Source: Halomonas smyrnensis AAD6 (GTDB taxonomy: Bacteria; Pseudomonadota; Gammaproteobacteria; Pseudomonadales; Halomonadaceae). From it: a stretch of DNA of 64,000 nt. The stretch covers positions 723-64,722 of the forward strand of contig NZ_AJKS02000009.1 in assembly GCF_000265245.1 (NCBI RefSeq), given 5' to 3'. Position numbers and translations under genes: made by a program. Numbering within the stretch: position 1 is the stretch's first letter; each line of letters begins with the position of its first letter. The notes under the pieces are model-generated. The model was not told the origin of the DNA, ran no database searches, and worked only from the letters and a program-made list of their open reading frames with translations. Shown here one piece after another: positions 42,212-51,022 of the stretch.

Positions 42212-43339
42212 TCAGACTGCTAATAGCCTGACGACCGCTTCACACCGATCGCTCAACAGCGAAGGTGTCTGCCGAATGGCCGTGGCCAGTGGCATCGGGC
42301 CATCCGTCAATGAAAATGCCGCAGTGACCCCTTGCTCATAAGCCTCTCGCCACCCACCAGCCAATTGACCGGCCAGTACGATGGCCGGCACGCCCTGACT
42401 CTTTGCCAAGCGAGCAACACCGATAGGCGTCTTGCCTGACAGGCTCTGACCATCGAGACGCCCCTCCCCGGTGATCACCAGATCCGCCCCTTCCAGCTTG
42501 TCCGCCAAGGCGGCCTGTTCGATGACCACCTGGATACCCGGCTTGAGCGTGGCACCCAGAAACGCCATGGCGGCATAGCCCATGCCACCCGCGGCACCGG
42601 CGCCGGGGGCCTCACGAACATCTTGTCCGGTGGCTTGCGATACCCGCTCGGCGAAAACCTGGAGGGCCGCTTCCAGCGCCTCGACATCCTCGGTCGATGC
42701 ACCTTTCTGGGGGCCATAGACCACGGTGGCCCCGTAGTCGCCGAGCAAGGGATTGTCGACGTCGACAGCCGCCATCACGGACAGGTCTTTCAACCGGGGG
42801 TCCAGCCCCGAGAGGTCGACGCGATCGAGGTGTGCGAGCCTTCCAGCTCCCAGCGGCAACGCCTCCCCCTCCACATTCAGCAGCCGCCCCCCCAAAGCCA
42901 TCAGCAGGCCGGCACCGGCATCGTTGGTAGCACTGCCTCCGAGGGTCAGCACCAGGGAACGGGCGCCGGCATCCAGCGCCTCGACGACCAGCTGCCCGAC
43001 GCCATAGGTGGTGCTGTCACGAAGCGCGTGTCGGCTGAGGTCCACGGATGGCAGCCCACAGGCTTCAGCGAGCTCGACGAAGGCCGTGCCCGACGCCGCA
43101 TGCCAACCCCAGGCGGCCCGCACCGGCCGTGCATAGGCATCGAGCACCTCGGCGTGGCGAAGCTCGGCATCCGTGGCCGCCAGCAATGCCGACAGGGTAC
43201 CCTCCCCGCCATCGCCCATCGGGCAGGTCAGGATGTCCGCCTCGGGCATCGCACGCTGAACGCCCACCGCCATCGCGTCGGCGGCCTCACGGGCGGACAG
43301 CGCCCCCTTGTAACTGTCCGGTGCAATGACAATCTTCAT
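42212..43339 (-). CDS. garK: Glycerate 2-kinase
   Basis: A 375-residue GarK/GlxK-family kinase opening MKIVIAPDSYKGALSA. PMGDGGEGT (about 42), LTLGGSATNDAGAG (about 134), PGAGAAGGMGYAAMAFLGA (about 251) and VITGEGRLDGQS (about 290) closely follow E. coli GarK. This family makes 2-phosphoglycerate, which the enolase of the same operon uses directly. The ATG at 43339 is chosen because the conserved N-terminus starts there; an open extension to 43390 lacks family features. Confidence 0.93.
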   Translation of the reverse strand: MKIVIAPDSYKGALSAREAADAMAVGVQRAMPEADILTCPMGDGGEGTLSALLAATDAELRHAEVLDAYARPVRAAWGWHAASGTAFVELAEACGLPSVDLSRHALRDSTTYGVGQLVVEALDAGARSLVLTLGGSATNDAGAGLLMALGGRLLNVEGEALPLGAGRLAHLDRVDLSGLDPRLKDLSVMAAVDVDNPLLGDYGATVVYGPQKGASTEDVEALEAALQVFAERVSQATGQDVREAPGAGAAGGMGYAAMAFLGATLKPGIQVVIEQAALADKLEGADLVITGEGRLDGQSLSGKTPIGVARLAKSQGVPAIVLAGQLAGGWREAYEQGVTAAFSLTDGPMPLATAIRQTPSLLSDRCEAVVRLLAV

Positions 43340-43455
43340 TGACGAGGCTCCCATCGAAGTGGTGACACACCGCTCGCCGGATGACGCCAACCGCCGGCCA
43401 GAGATGCCGCAAGCAACACTGGCCGACCGGCGCCCGCCGGCATCGAGCTCAAGTG

Positions 43456-44517
43456 TTATTGCTGTTCGATGTCGTCACAGATCGCCTGGGTCACGTCCCG
43501 TGTGGTCGCCGTACCGCCCAGATCCTTGGTCTGCAAGCCGGAGGCGGTGAGTCGCTCGATGGCGGCCATCAGCCGCTCGCAGGCGGTGGTTTCGCCGAGA
43601 TTCTCGAGCATCATGGCCGCGGTCCAGAACGACCCGACCGGGTTGGCGATGCCCTTGCCGGCGATGTCGAACGCCGAGCCGTGAATCGGCTCGAACATGG
43701 AGGGAAAGGTCTTCTCCGGGTTGAGGTTGGCCGTCGGCGCGATGCCGAGACTGCCGGAGAGCGCGGCTGCCAGATCGGAGATGATGTCGGCATGCAGGTT
43801 GGTGGCCACGATCGTGTCCATGGTCTCGGGCTTGAGCACCATGCGCGTCGTCACCGCGTCGACCAGCTCGCGATCATGCTCGACGTCCGGAAAGTCCTTG
43901 GCGACCTCGAAGAAGACCTCGTCCCAGAGCACCATGCCGTGACGCTGGGCATTTGACTTGGTCACCAGAGTCAGTTTCTTGCGCGGACGGCTTTGCGCCA
44001 TCTCGAAGGCGAAGCGGTGGATACGCTCGATACCCTTGCGCGTGAAGAGGGAGACCTCGGTACCGACCTCTTCGGGGTGCCCCTGGTGGACACGACCGCC
44101 ATTGCCGGAGTACTCGCCTTCGCTGTTCTCGCGGACGATGACCCAGTCGATGGCATCGGCGCCCTTCAGGCGGCTGTCGACGCCGGGCAGAACGCGGGCC
44201 GGGCGCACGTTCGCGTACTGGTCGAAGCCCTGACAGATGGCCAGGCGCAGATCCCATAGCGAGACGTGATCGGGGACGTCCTCGCTGCCCACGGCCCCGA
44301 AGTAGATGGCATCGAACGTCGCTAGCCGAGCCAGGCCGCCTTCGGGGATGTACTCGCCTTGCTCGAGGTAGCGGCGCGAACTCCAGTCGAAGTCTTCGAA
44401 ATCAAAGGTAAAATCACCACTTTTCTTCGCCAGTGTCTCCAGCACTTGTTTTCCGGCCTCGATGACCTCCAGACCGATACCGTCGCCCGGAATGACAGCA
44501 ACACGATGACTACGCAT
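43456..44517 (-). CDS. ttuC: Tartrate dehydrogenase/decarboxylase (D-malate dehydrogenase family)
   Basis: A 353-residue isocitrate/isopropylmalate-type dehydrogenase. It has VAVIPGDGIGLEV (about 6), substrate arginines in the DLRLAICQGFDQYANVRPARVLPG segment (about 88-110), VRENSEGEYSG (about 126), LVTKSNAQRHGM and the metal aspartates near NLHADIISDLAAALSG (about 222). The NAD loop carries EPIHGSAFDIAGKGIANP. TtuC/TDH enzymes oxidise or decarboxylate tartrate to oxaloglycolate or D-glycerate and also act on D-malate. It is the first gene of the operon and is divergent from a LysR gene, matching the ttuA/ttuC arrangement known in Agrobacterium. Confidence 0.9.
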   Translation of the reverse strand: MRSHRVAVIPGDGIGLEVIEAGKQVLETLAKKSGDFTFDFEDFDWSSRRYLEQGEYIPEGGLARLATFDAIYFGAVGSEDVPDHVSLWDLRLAICQGFDQYANVRPARVLPGVDSRLKGADAIDWVIVRENSEGEYSGNGGRVHQGHPEEVGTEVSLFTRKGIERIHRFAFEMAQSRPRKKLTLVTKSNAQRHGMVLWDEVFFEVAKDFPDVEHDRELVDAVTTRMVLKPETMDTIVATNLHADIISDLAAALSGSLGIAPTANLNPEKTFPSMFEPIHGSAFDIAGKGIANPVGSFWTAAMMLENLGETTACERLMAAIERLTASGLQTKDLGGTATTRDVTQAICDDIEQQ

Positions 44518-44666
44518 ACGAAAGGCTCCAAACTGAAACGTTGTGGAATGTGATGACACCTGACCGAAAAGTCACATCACATCTGCCTTCCAGACACTAG
44601 ATGACCCTCTAATCCGCATGCAATATACTGAAAGTTAATTCACAGACAACCTAAAGGTTAATAGCC
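44518..44666. promoter_or_regulatory. Divergent regulatory region between ttuC and its LysR gene
   Basis: This 149-base AT-rich spacer between divergent genes is where a LysR regulator would bind. The clearest symmetric element is AACCT-AA-AGGTT at 44648-44659, which overlaps the ribosome site of the LysR gene and suggests autoregulation. I cannot single out one T-N11-A box with confidence. Confidence 0.5.
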
Positions 44667-45596
44667 GTGTCGAATACAGATTTCGAATTCTTCATTTTGC
44701 TGTGCCAAACAGGAAGTCTTGCGAAAGCCGCCCGTGACATGGACGTGACACCCGCAGCGGCAAGCAAAAGGCTGGCGAATATCGAAAAGCATGCAGGTTG
44801 CCAGCTGGTCACACGCTCCACACGCGCCATGAGCCTCACTTCCAGTGGCAGGCTTTACCTGGAGTATGCAGAGAAAGTAAGCTCGACCATCCAGGAAATG
44901 AATGATGCCCTGCGCAAGAAAAACGATGAGGCAGAGGGGCTCATACGCATCAATGCTCCCTTCGGTTTTGGACGCAAATATGTGTCCCGCTTCGTCTCTG
45001 AATTCATCCAGGAAAACCCCAGAACGGAATGCCAACTTCAGCTTTCCGACCACCCACTCAACCTGGTTGCCAATTCCTTTGATGTCGGCATTCGTTTTGG
45101 CTCACTCCCTGATTCCGGGCTTCATGCGAGAAAGATCGCGTCACATCAACGCATCTTGTGCGCCTCTCCTACCTATCTGGAAAACCATGGAGAGCCAGTA
45201 ACCCCGAATGATTTAACACGTCACAACTGCCTTGTATTGCGGCAAAACGAAGATACCTACGGAAACTGGAGGTTTTCCAAAGAAGAGAAGATGCACCATG
45301 TTCAGGTCCGCGGAAACATGAGTGCCAATGATGGAGAAAGTGTACTCGCCTGGGTTCTGGGCGGTCATGGCATTGCCATTCGCGCGGAATGGGACGTATA
45401 TCATCACTTGAAGAGCGGAGCACTAAAGAGACTACTTCCAACATTTTCGCTACCAAATGCAGATATATATGCCGTTCATCCCTACCATTTGAATGTACCA
45501 AAGCGCATACGTCATTTCGTTGATTTTCTTTCAAACAAGATGAACACTCCCCCCTTCATTCAAGCCAATGCCGCCGCCCGGCATGACAACCGCTAG
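44667..45596 (+). CDS. LysR-family regulator of the tartrate/glycerate operon
   Basis: A 309-residue LysR protein. The winged helix-turn-helix is at about 1-62 (CQTGSLAKAARDMDVTPAAASKRLANIE) and the effector domain at about 90-300. The start is a GTG at 44667 with AAAGG upstream. It is divergent from ttuC, as TtuA is from the tartrate genes in Agrobacterium vitis, so control of that operon is likely. The gene is visibly more AT-rich than the catabolic genes, with different codon preference, especially in its last third, suggesting separate ancestry. The effector is unknown. Confidence 0.9.
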   Translation: MSNTDFEFFILLCQTGSLAKAARDMDVTPAAASKRLANIEKHAGCQLVTRSTRAMSLTSSGRLYLEYAEKVSSTIQEMNDALRKKNDEAEGLIRINAPFGFGRKYVSRFVSEFIQENPRTECQLQLSDHPLNLVANSFDVGIRFGSLPDSGLHARKIASHQRILCASPTYLENHGEPVTPNDLTRHNCLVLRQNEDTYGNWRFSKEEKMHHVQVRGNMSANDGESVLAWVLGGHGIAIRAEWDVYHHLKSGALKRLLPTFSLPNADIYAVHPYHLNVPKRIRHFVDFLSNKMNTPPFIQANAAARHDNR

Positions 45597-45730
45597 GCAT
45601 GCCGACGATTGATACATTTCAAGGTGAGTGAGTGGAGATCACATCATCGGTGATGCTGGCATCATACAATGGGCGGTCGGCGCACCTTGCCGATATCAGC
45701 GTGCTGCGGACAAGAAACTGAGACACCATA

Positions 45731-45766
45731 TTAGACCTTGGTCTAAAAAACCTCCCTCGGTATAAT
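45731..45766 (+). promoter_or_regulatory. Promoter with operator palindrome over the -35
   Basis: TATAAT at 45761-45766 is preceded after 17 bases by TTGGTC (45738-45743). That -35 lies in a perfect palindrome TTAGACC-TT-GGTCTAA (45731-45746). This is the layout of a repressor-controlled promoter for the small gene that follows. Confidence 0.65.
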
Positions 45767-45802
45767 GTGCATCAACCTGAGATACCGAAGGCCCTCGACT
45801 CG

Positions 45803-46099
45803 ATGACCATGCCTGATGCTATCCCCCAGCGCAGCCTCCGCCAGTGCCTCTGCAACATGGCGGTCCTGCTCTATCGCCAGGGCCACGTCCTGGAAATCGT
45901 CTCCAGCCCGCATCGTGGCCTCGATCGCCGCAGCCTGAACGCGCTGGCCGAAGCCGAGCCCGACTGGCCGAGCCATCAGCGCACCCTGGAGCGCAGCGAG
46001 GCCGCCACCCTCAATGCCCAGCGTCGCTTCGTGCTCACCGACCTGGGCCGCGAGCTGCTGTTCGAGATGTTTGGCGAAGGCGCCGCCGATATCGCCTGA
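45803..46099 (+). CDS. Small hypothetical protein upstream of the carnitine operon
   Basis: A 98-residue protein (MTMPDAIPQRSLRQCLCNMAV...) with two cysteines near residues 14-16 and no membrane segment or signal. The start at 45803 is preferred because an in-frame ATG at 45767 lies immediately after the TATAAT box and would precede the likely transcript start; ATG 45809 is also possible. GAAGG lies upstream. No family is recognised; the C-terminal half (RRFVLTDLGRELLFEMF) has a winged-helix flavour, so a small DNA-binding protein is conceivable. It lies 118 bases before cdhC on the same strand. Confidence 0.6.
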   Translation: MTMPDAIPQRSLRQCLCNMAVLLYRQGHVLEIVSSPHRGLDRRSLNALAEAEPDWPSHQRTLERSEAATLNAQRRFVLTDLGRELLFEMFGEGAADIA

Positions 46100-46127
46100 T
46101 CTCGGTGCCCTTCCCTTCCACCACTCG

Positions 46128-46165
46128 GGCGACTTTTGTTAACTCAATGTCGCCTAGCGTCAACT
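46128..46165 (+). promoter_or_regulatory. Candidate AraC-type operator upstream of cdhC
   Basis: Direct repeats GTTAACT (46138-46144) and GTCAACT (46159-46165) are spaced 21 bases start to start, on one DNA face. An outer inverted pair GGCGAC/GTCGCC (46128-46133, 46149-46154) overlaps them. It precedes the cdhC ATG by about 55 bases and is a plausible site for one of the GlxA/AraC regulators encoded at 55-57 kb. Confidence 0.4.
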
Positions 46166-46217
46166 TACTCCCGGCGCCATGACGGACACTCCCTGCAGTT
46201 CACGCAAGGAGGTCCCC

Positions 46218-47126
46218 ATGAACCGCAATGTCATCATGACCTGCGCCATCACCGGCGCCGGCGACACCGCCGACAAGAACCCCAACGTTCCGGTCACGCC
46301 CAAGCAGATCGCCGACGACTGCATCGCCGCCGCCAAGGCCGGCGCCAGCGTCGCTCATATCCACGTGCGCGACCCCGAGACCGGAGGCATCAGCCACTCC
46401 ACCGAGCACTTCCGCGAAGTGATGGATCGGGTACGCGAGGCGGATACCGACATCGTCATGAACATCACCGCCGGCGGCGGCGGCGACTGGATCCCGGATG
46501 CCACGGACCCGACCCGCGGCGGCCCGGGCACCGACATCCAGACCCCGGCCGAGCGTCACGCCCCGGTGGGCGAGCTGCTGCCGGAGCTGTGCACCCTGGA
46601 TTGCGGCAGCCTCAACTTCGGCGACATGGTCTACGTCAACACCGCCGACTGGCTGCGCGAGCATGCCCGCCTGGTGCAGGCCGCCGGCGTCAAGCCCGAG
46701 CTCGAGTGCTTCGACCTGGGCCACGTCTGGTTCGCCCGCCAGCTGCAGCAGGAAGGCCTGCTCGACGGCGACCCGCTGTTCCAGCTGTGCCTGGGCATCC
46801 CCTGGGGCGCCGAGGCGGACACCGAGACCATGCTGGCGATGCGCAACAAGCTGCCGGAGAACGCCAACTGGGCCGCCTTCGGCATCGGCCGCCATCAGAT
46901 GCCGATGGTCGCCCAGGCGATGCTGCTCGGCGGCCACGCGCGCGTCGGTCTGGAGGACAACCTCTACCTGAGCAAGGGCGTGCCGGCCACCAATGCCAGC
47001 CTGGTCGAGAAGGCCACCGGCATCATCGACAATCTCGGCGGTCGCGTCATGACCCCGGCCGAGACCCGCGCCCACCTCAAGCTGCGCGACCCCAAGACCG
47101 GTCAGATCGCCGGAGGTGACGCATGA
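46218..47126 (+). CDS. cdhC: 3-dehydrocarnitine cleavage enzyme (BKACE/DUF849 family)
   Basis: A 302-residue beta-keto acid cleavage enzyme. Zinc-ligand histidines are in [13 protein letters not shown] (about 46-50), and family motifs include [11 protein letters not shown] and [13 protein letters not shown] (about 241-253). In Pseudomonas aeruginosa PA5387 the reaction is dehydrocarnitine plus acetyl-CoA to betainyl-CoA plus acetoacetate. The gene order here (BKACE, carnitine dehydrogenase, thioesterase, hydrolase) is the same as P. aeruginosa cdhC-cdhA-cdhB-hocS, which supports the assignment. AAGGAGG precedes the ATG at 46218 at good spacing. Its stop overlaps cdhA's start (ATGA). Confidence 0.92.
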   Translation: MNRNVIMTCAITGAGDTADKNPNVPVTPKQIADDCIAAAKAGASVAHIHVRDPETGGISHSTEHFREVMDRVREADTDIVMNITAGGGGDWIPDATDPTRGGPGTDIQTPAERHAPVGELLPELCTLDCGSLNFGDMVYVNTADWLREHARLVQAAGVKPELECFDLGHVWFARQLQQEGLLDGDPLFQLCLGIPWGAEADTETMLAMRNKLPENANWAAFGIGRHQMPMVAQAMLLGGHARVGLEDNLYLSKGVPATNASLVEKATGIIDNLGGRVMTPAETRAHLKLRDPKTGQIAGGDA

Positions 47127-48076
47127 GCCAGCTCTCTATCATCGGTACCGGCGTCATCGGCAACGGCTGGATCGCCCGCGCGCTCGCCAACGGCTGGGAC
47201 GTGGTCGCCTTCGACCCGGCCGAGGGCGCCGAGACCCGCACCCGCGCCTTCGTCGACAACGCCTGGGCATCGCTCGAGAAGGACGGCCTGGCCGAGGGCG
47301 CCTCACAAGAGCGCCTGCGCTTCGCGCCGAGCCTCGAGGAAGCCGTCGCGGGCGCCGACCTGATCCAGGAAAACGTGCCGGAGCGTCTGCCGCTCAAGCA
47401 GGAGATCCTGGCCGCCATCGATGCCGCCGCCGAGGCGCACGTGGTGATCGGCTCCTCGACTTCCGGCTTCAAGCCGACCGACCTGCAACAGGACTGCCGG
47501 AAGGCCCCGGGCCGCGTGATCGTCGCCCACCCCTTCAATCCGGTCTATCTGCTGCCGCTGGTCGAGCTGGTGGGGGGCGAGCACACCTCGCCGGCGCTGC
47601 TGGAAGGCGCCCGTGACGACTATCAGCGCCTGGCCATGCGCCCGCTGATCGTGCGTCGCGAAATCGAGGGACACATCGCCGACCGCCTGATGGAGGCGCT
47701 GTGGCGCGAGGCCCTGCACCTGGTCAACGACGGCGTCGCCACCACCGAGGAGATCGACGCCGCCGTGGTCTATGGCTGTGGTCTGCGCTGGTCGCTGATG
47801 GGCACCTTCCTGACCTTCCACCTGGCCGGCGGCGAGCAGGGCATGCGCCACATGCTCGAGCAGTTCGGCCCGGCGCTGAAGCTGCCGTGGACCAAGCTCG
47901 AGGCCCCGGAGCTCACCGACGAGCTGATCGACAAGGTCGTCGAGGGCTGCGAATTCCAGGCTGCCGGTCGCCCGGTCGCCGAGCTGGACCGCCGCCGCGA
48001 CGACTTCCTGGTCGAGCTGCTGGCCCTGACCCGCAAGTACTGGCCGGAAGCCGAGGGCCTGGAGGGCCGCATCTGA
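47123..48076 (+). CDS. cdhA: L-carnitine dehydrogenase
   Basis: A 317-residue 3-hydroxyacyl-CoA dehydrogenase-like enzyme oxidising L-carnitine to 3-dehydrocarnitine with NAD. The Rossmann motif is [12 protein letters not shown] (about 5-16), [12 protein letters not shown] (about 90) carries the family ENxPE motif, and the catalytic histidine is in [16 protein letters not shown] (about 133). Its ATG overlaps cdhC's stop and its TGA overlaps the ATG of cdhB, so three carnitine steps are translationally coupled. The gene-order match to Pseudomonas strengthens the call over a generic dehydrogenase. Confidence 0.93.
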   Translation: MSQLSIIGTGVIGNGWIARALANGWDVVAFDPAEGAETRTRAFVDNAWASLEKDGLAEGASQERLRFAPSLEEAVAGADLIQENVPERLPLKQEILAAIDAAAEAHVVIGSSTSGFKPTDLQQDCRKAPGRVIVAHPFNPVYLLPLVELVGGEHTSPALLEGARDDYQRLAMRPLIVRREIEGHIADRLMEALWREALHLVNDGVATTEEIDAAVVYGCGLRWSLMGTFLTFHLAGGEQGMRHMLEQFGPALKLPWTKLEAPELTDELIDKVVEGCEFQAAGRPVAELDRRRDDFLVELLALTRKYWPEAEGLEGRI

Positions 48077-48540
48077 TGCAGCTGCTCGAGCTCACGGTGC
48101 CTAACGAGTGGGTCGACTACAACGGCCACATGAACGACGCCGAGTACGCCCGCGCCTTCTCGATGGGGGTCGAAGCGCTGATGGCTCACATCGGGCTGGA
48201 CGGCGCGGGTCGCGAGGCTCACGACCTGACCATCTACACCCTGGAGACGCACCTCTGCTATCGGGCCGAGGCACACGAGGGCCAGGCACTGACGGTCGAG
48301 GTGCTGCTGCTGGACCACGACGCCAAGCGCCAGCACGTGCTGTTCACGCTGAGCGACGCCGAGGGCAACACCGTCGCCACCAGCGAGCAGATGCTGATGG
48401 CGATGAGCATCAGCGGCGGTCGCCCGACGCCCTGCCCGGCGGCCGTCGCCGAGCGCATCGCCGCGCTGCCGCAGCCGGCCAGTCGCGAGGACTGGCCCAA
48501 GGCCGCCGGCCGCCGCATCGGGCTGCCACCGCGACGTTGA
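48076..48540 (+). CDS. cdhB: Betainyl-CoA thioesterase (hot-dog fold)
   Basis: A 154-residue 4-hydroxybenzoyl-CoA-thioesterase-like protein. The hot-dog active-site helix is VDYNGHMNDAEYARAF (about 13-28). It hydrolyses betainyl-CoA to glycine betaine and CoA in the carnitine pathway, as PA5385 does. The ATG at 48076 shares its A with the cdhA stop codon (TGATG). A small hairpin (ACCCCGG / CCGGGGT, 48549-48574) lies in the 52-base gap before hocS and could modulate downstream expression. Confidence 0.9.
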   Translation: MQLLELTVPNEWVDYNGHMNDAEYARAFSMGVEALMAHIGLDGAGREAHDLTIYTLETHLCYRAEAHEGQALTVEVLLLDHDAKRQHVLFTLSDAEGNTVATSEQMLMAMSISGGRPTPCPAAVAERIAALPQPASREDWPKAAGRRIGLPPRR

Positions 48541-48592
48541 TTGCCCCAACCCCGGTGCCAAGGTGCCGGGGTCAGGCCAGGGAGGCACAGGC

Positions 48593-49411
48593 ATGACCAT
48601 CGACGACTTCGCCAGACGCTTTCAGGCCGGCCTCGAGGCCATGGCGCATCTCCCGCTGCCAAGGGCACGTCCCCATTACGATGCGCTCTGCGCGAGCTTC
48701 GCCCCGCCGCATCCCGCGGACATGACGATCCGCCAGGCGCGCCTGGCCGGCGTGCCGATCCGTCGCTATCGCCCGCGCGATCATCGCGCCGGCGTGGTCG
48801 TCTACGTCCACGGCGGCGGCTTCACCCTGGGCTCCCTGGACAGCCATGACGGGGTCGCCGCGGGGCTCGCCGAGGCCCTGGGCCGGGAAGTGGTCAGCGT
48901 CGGCTACCGGCGTCTGCCCGAGGCCCGCTACGGCGAGGCCCTCGACGACTGCCATGCCGTGGCGGAGGCACTCGATCCCGTGGCCCTGACCGGCGACAGC
49001 GCCGGCGGGCGACTGGTGCTGGACCTGGCCGTGCGCACCTCCGCCCGATGTCCGCTGGGGGTGATCTACCCCGTGATCGGCCGCCCTACTCGGGAGGCCC
49101 TGGGGCCGGACGCTCCGCTGCTCAGTCGCCGAGATGTCATGGACGCCTGGGAGCTGATCGCGGCAGAGGCATCGCACGATCGGGATCTCGCGCCGCCCAC
49201 GGCGTGCGTCGAAGCGCTGGCGGTATCGCGAGATCCACTCACTCGGCCGCTGGAAATGGCGCTCGCCCGCTGGCGCGGCGCGGGTGCGCAGGTGGGCTAC
49301 CACCAGGCAGAAAACATGCTGCACGGCTGCCTGCATGGGCGCGAGGCGCTGCCGGAGATGCAGCGTGCCTGGCAGGGATTCTGCGCGGGGCTGCGACGGC
49401 GTCTGCCCTGA
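48593..49411 (+). CDS. hocS: HocS-like acylcarnitine hydrolase (alpha/beta hydrolase)
   Basis: A 272-residue HSL-type alpha/beta hydrolase with oxyanion motif YVHGGGFTLGS (about 68-78), nucleophile elbow TGDSAGGRL (about 138) and a C-terminal histidine in ENMLHGCLHGR. In Pseudomonas the gene in this position, hocS, releases carnitine from short-chain O-acylcarnitines. The ATG at 48593 has GGGAGGCACAGGC upstream. The substrate call rests on synteny with the cdh genes. A hairpin after the gene probably ends the cdh transcript. Confidence 0.85.
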   Translation: MTIDDFARRFQAGLEAMAHLPLPRARPHYDALCASFAPPHPADMTIRQARLAGVPIRRYRPRDHRAGVVVYVHGGGFTLGSLDSHDGVAAGLAEALGREVVSVGYRRLPEARYGEALDDCHAVAEALDPVALTGDSAGGRLVLDLAVRTSARCPLGVIYPVIGRPTREALGPDAPLLSRRDVMDAWELIAAEASHDRDLAPPTACVEALAVSRDPLTRPLEMALARWRGAGAQVGYHQAENMLHGCLHGREALPEMQRAWQGFCAGLRRRLP

Positions 49412-49436
49412 CGCCGCCACGCCCCCTCGTGTGGGC

Positions 49437-49463
49437 GAGACACCGCCACAGGCGGTGTTTCTC
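49437..49463 (+). terminator. Terminator-like hairpin after hocS
   Basis: Inverted repeat GAGACACCGCC / GGCGGTGTTTCTC around an ACA loop, 26 bases after the hocS stop. The short T-stretch lies within the 3' arm. Confidence 0.55.
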
Positions 49464-49532
49464 GACGAGGAGGCAAGCCCCTGTCGGCAGACCCGCCGCC
49501 CTCCCTTCCACCATAAATATAAAGAGCTTCTT

Positions 49533-50924
49533 ATGAATAAGAACCTTACGACCTCCGTGGCGACCGTCGTCACGGTGATTGCCCTGATCACCTTTGCCGC
49601 CCTGGCACCCGGCCCCTTCCAGGCCCTGTTGACCACCATCAAGGTCAAGGTGATCGGCCATTTTGGCTTCCTCTTCACCTATCCGGCGTTCCTCGCCTCG
49701 CTCATCTTCATTGGCCTCGCCCTGTCGCCACTGGGCCGGCTGCGCTTCGGCAGCGAGCCGCCCGAGTTCTCCACCCTTGCCTGGCTCGGCATGCTGTTCG
49801 CCACCGGCATGGGCATCGGTCTGGTCACCTGGGGCGTCCTGGAGCCCCGCTACCACGTCGAGGCCGGCCTCGACAGGGACCAGGCGCTGCTGCATGCCTT
49901 CAACCACTGGGGCCTGCTGGCCTGGGCCGGCTATCTGGCCATTGGCGTGATCTTCGCCCACGCCCTGTACAACATGCGGCTCGACAAGCCGGCCGAATCC
50001 CTGCTGGGCGGGGGGGTTATGAGCAAGCTCAACCTGGTCAGCCTGGTCGTCTCCACGGTGATCGGCCTCTCGCTGACCTTCTCCTACGCCGCCGAACCAC
50101 TGCAGAAGAGCGCCGCCCAATACCTGGGCCTCGACGTCAGCACCACCTGGGTGATCGTCGTGCTCTCGCTGTTCGCCATCGTCTCCAGCGCCTCCGGGCT
50201 CAAGCGCGGCATCAAGTGGCTGAGCAACTACAATGCGCTGATCGCGCTGATCCTGATGGCGGCCACCTTCCTGCTGACCGCGCCGCTCGATATCCTCGGC
50301 ACCTTCGCTCGGCTCTTGCCTGACTACGTGCTGCAGTACCCGGCGCTGGCCCTGGACATCGGCTTCAACGACCCCGAGCGCAAGGCCTGGCTGGCCGATT
50401 GGCTGTATGCCTTCGAGGCTGCCTGGTACGGCTGGTTTATCTTCACCGGGGTGTTTATCGCCCGCATCTCCAAGGGCCGCACCCTCCGCCAGCTGGTGCT
50501 CGGCGTGATGCTGGTACCGAGCCTGGTCTCCTGCCTGTGGTTCACCACCTTCGGCATTGGCGGATTGAGCACCGGCGCCGAGGACGTCTTCGCCTTGATG
50601 GCTACCCTGGATGAGCACGGCATCCTGTCGGCGATCCTGGCGCTGAATATCCTGCTGTTCTTCGTCACCAGCGCCGACTCCGCGGGGCTAGTCTGCGAGA
50701 TGCTCACCGTCCAGCGCTCGCGCGCCTTCTGGATCGTCGCCATGGCGGCCCTGGCCGTGGTCATCAACTGGCTCGACGGCGACATCTTCAAGGTCATCCT
50801 GACGCTGATCTCGGTGGCGGCCATCCCGGTCGCCTTCGGCATCTTTGCCCTGGTGACCGCCTTCTTGCTGCGTCTGAGGCAGCAGCGAGCCACACCTGCT
50901 ACCATCGCGCCCGCCGATCCCTAG
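49533..50924 (+). CDS. BCCT-family quaternary-amine transporter (short form)
   Basis: A 463-residue carrier with about 12 membrane segments. It has GMGIGLVTWGVLEPRYH (about 87-103) corresponding to the BCCT W-G-x-x-E-P motif, and the conserved loop TGVFIARISKGRTLRQLVLG (about 305). It is shorter than BetP/CaiT because N- and C-terminal extensions are minimal, and its substrate-site aromatics differ from the second BCCT gene downstream. The position after the carnitine operon suggests carnitine or a derivative as substrate. The ATG at 49533 has AAAGAG upstream. Confidence 0.88.
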   Translation: MNKNLTTSVATVVTVIALITFAALAPGPFQALLTTIKVKVIGHFGFLFTYPAFLASLIFIGLALSPLGRLRFGSEPPEFSTLAWLGMLFATGMGIGLVTWGVLEPRYHVEAGLDRDQALLHAFNHWGLLAWAGYLAIGVIFAHALYNMRLDKPAESLLGGGVMSKLNLVSLVVSTVIGLSLTFSYAAEPLQKSAAQYLGLDVSTTWVIVVLSLFAIVSSASGLKRGIKWLSNYNALIALILMAATFLLTAPLDILGTFARLLPDYVLQYPALALDIGFNDPERKAWLADWLYAFEAAWYGWFIFTGVFIARISKGRTLRQLVLGVMLVPSLVSCLWFTTFGIGGLSTGAEDVFALMATLDEHGILSAILALNILLFFVTSADSAGLVCEMLTVQRSRAFWIVAMAALAVVINWLDGDIFKVILTLISVAAIPVAFGIFALVTAFLLRLRQQRATPATIAPADP

Positions 50925-51022
50925 CACCCCTGAACGGCGCCCCCGGGCGCCTCGACACTAGCGGCGGCCTGCGGGCCGCCTCGGGAACGCCGGCCCGACG
51001 CCCGGCTCAAGAGGATGACGCT

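Noticed and set aside
45767..45802. ATG at 45767 as start of the small gene
   Set aside because: It directly follows the TATAAT box, so it would lie upstream of the expected transcript start.
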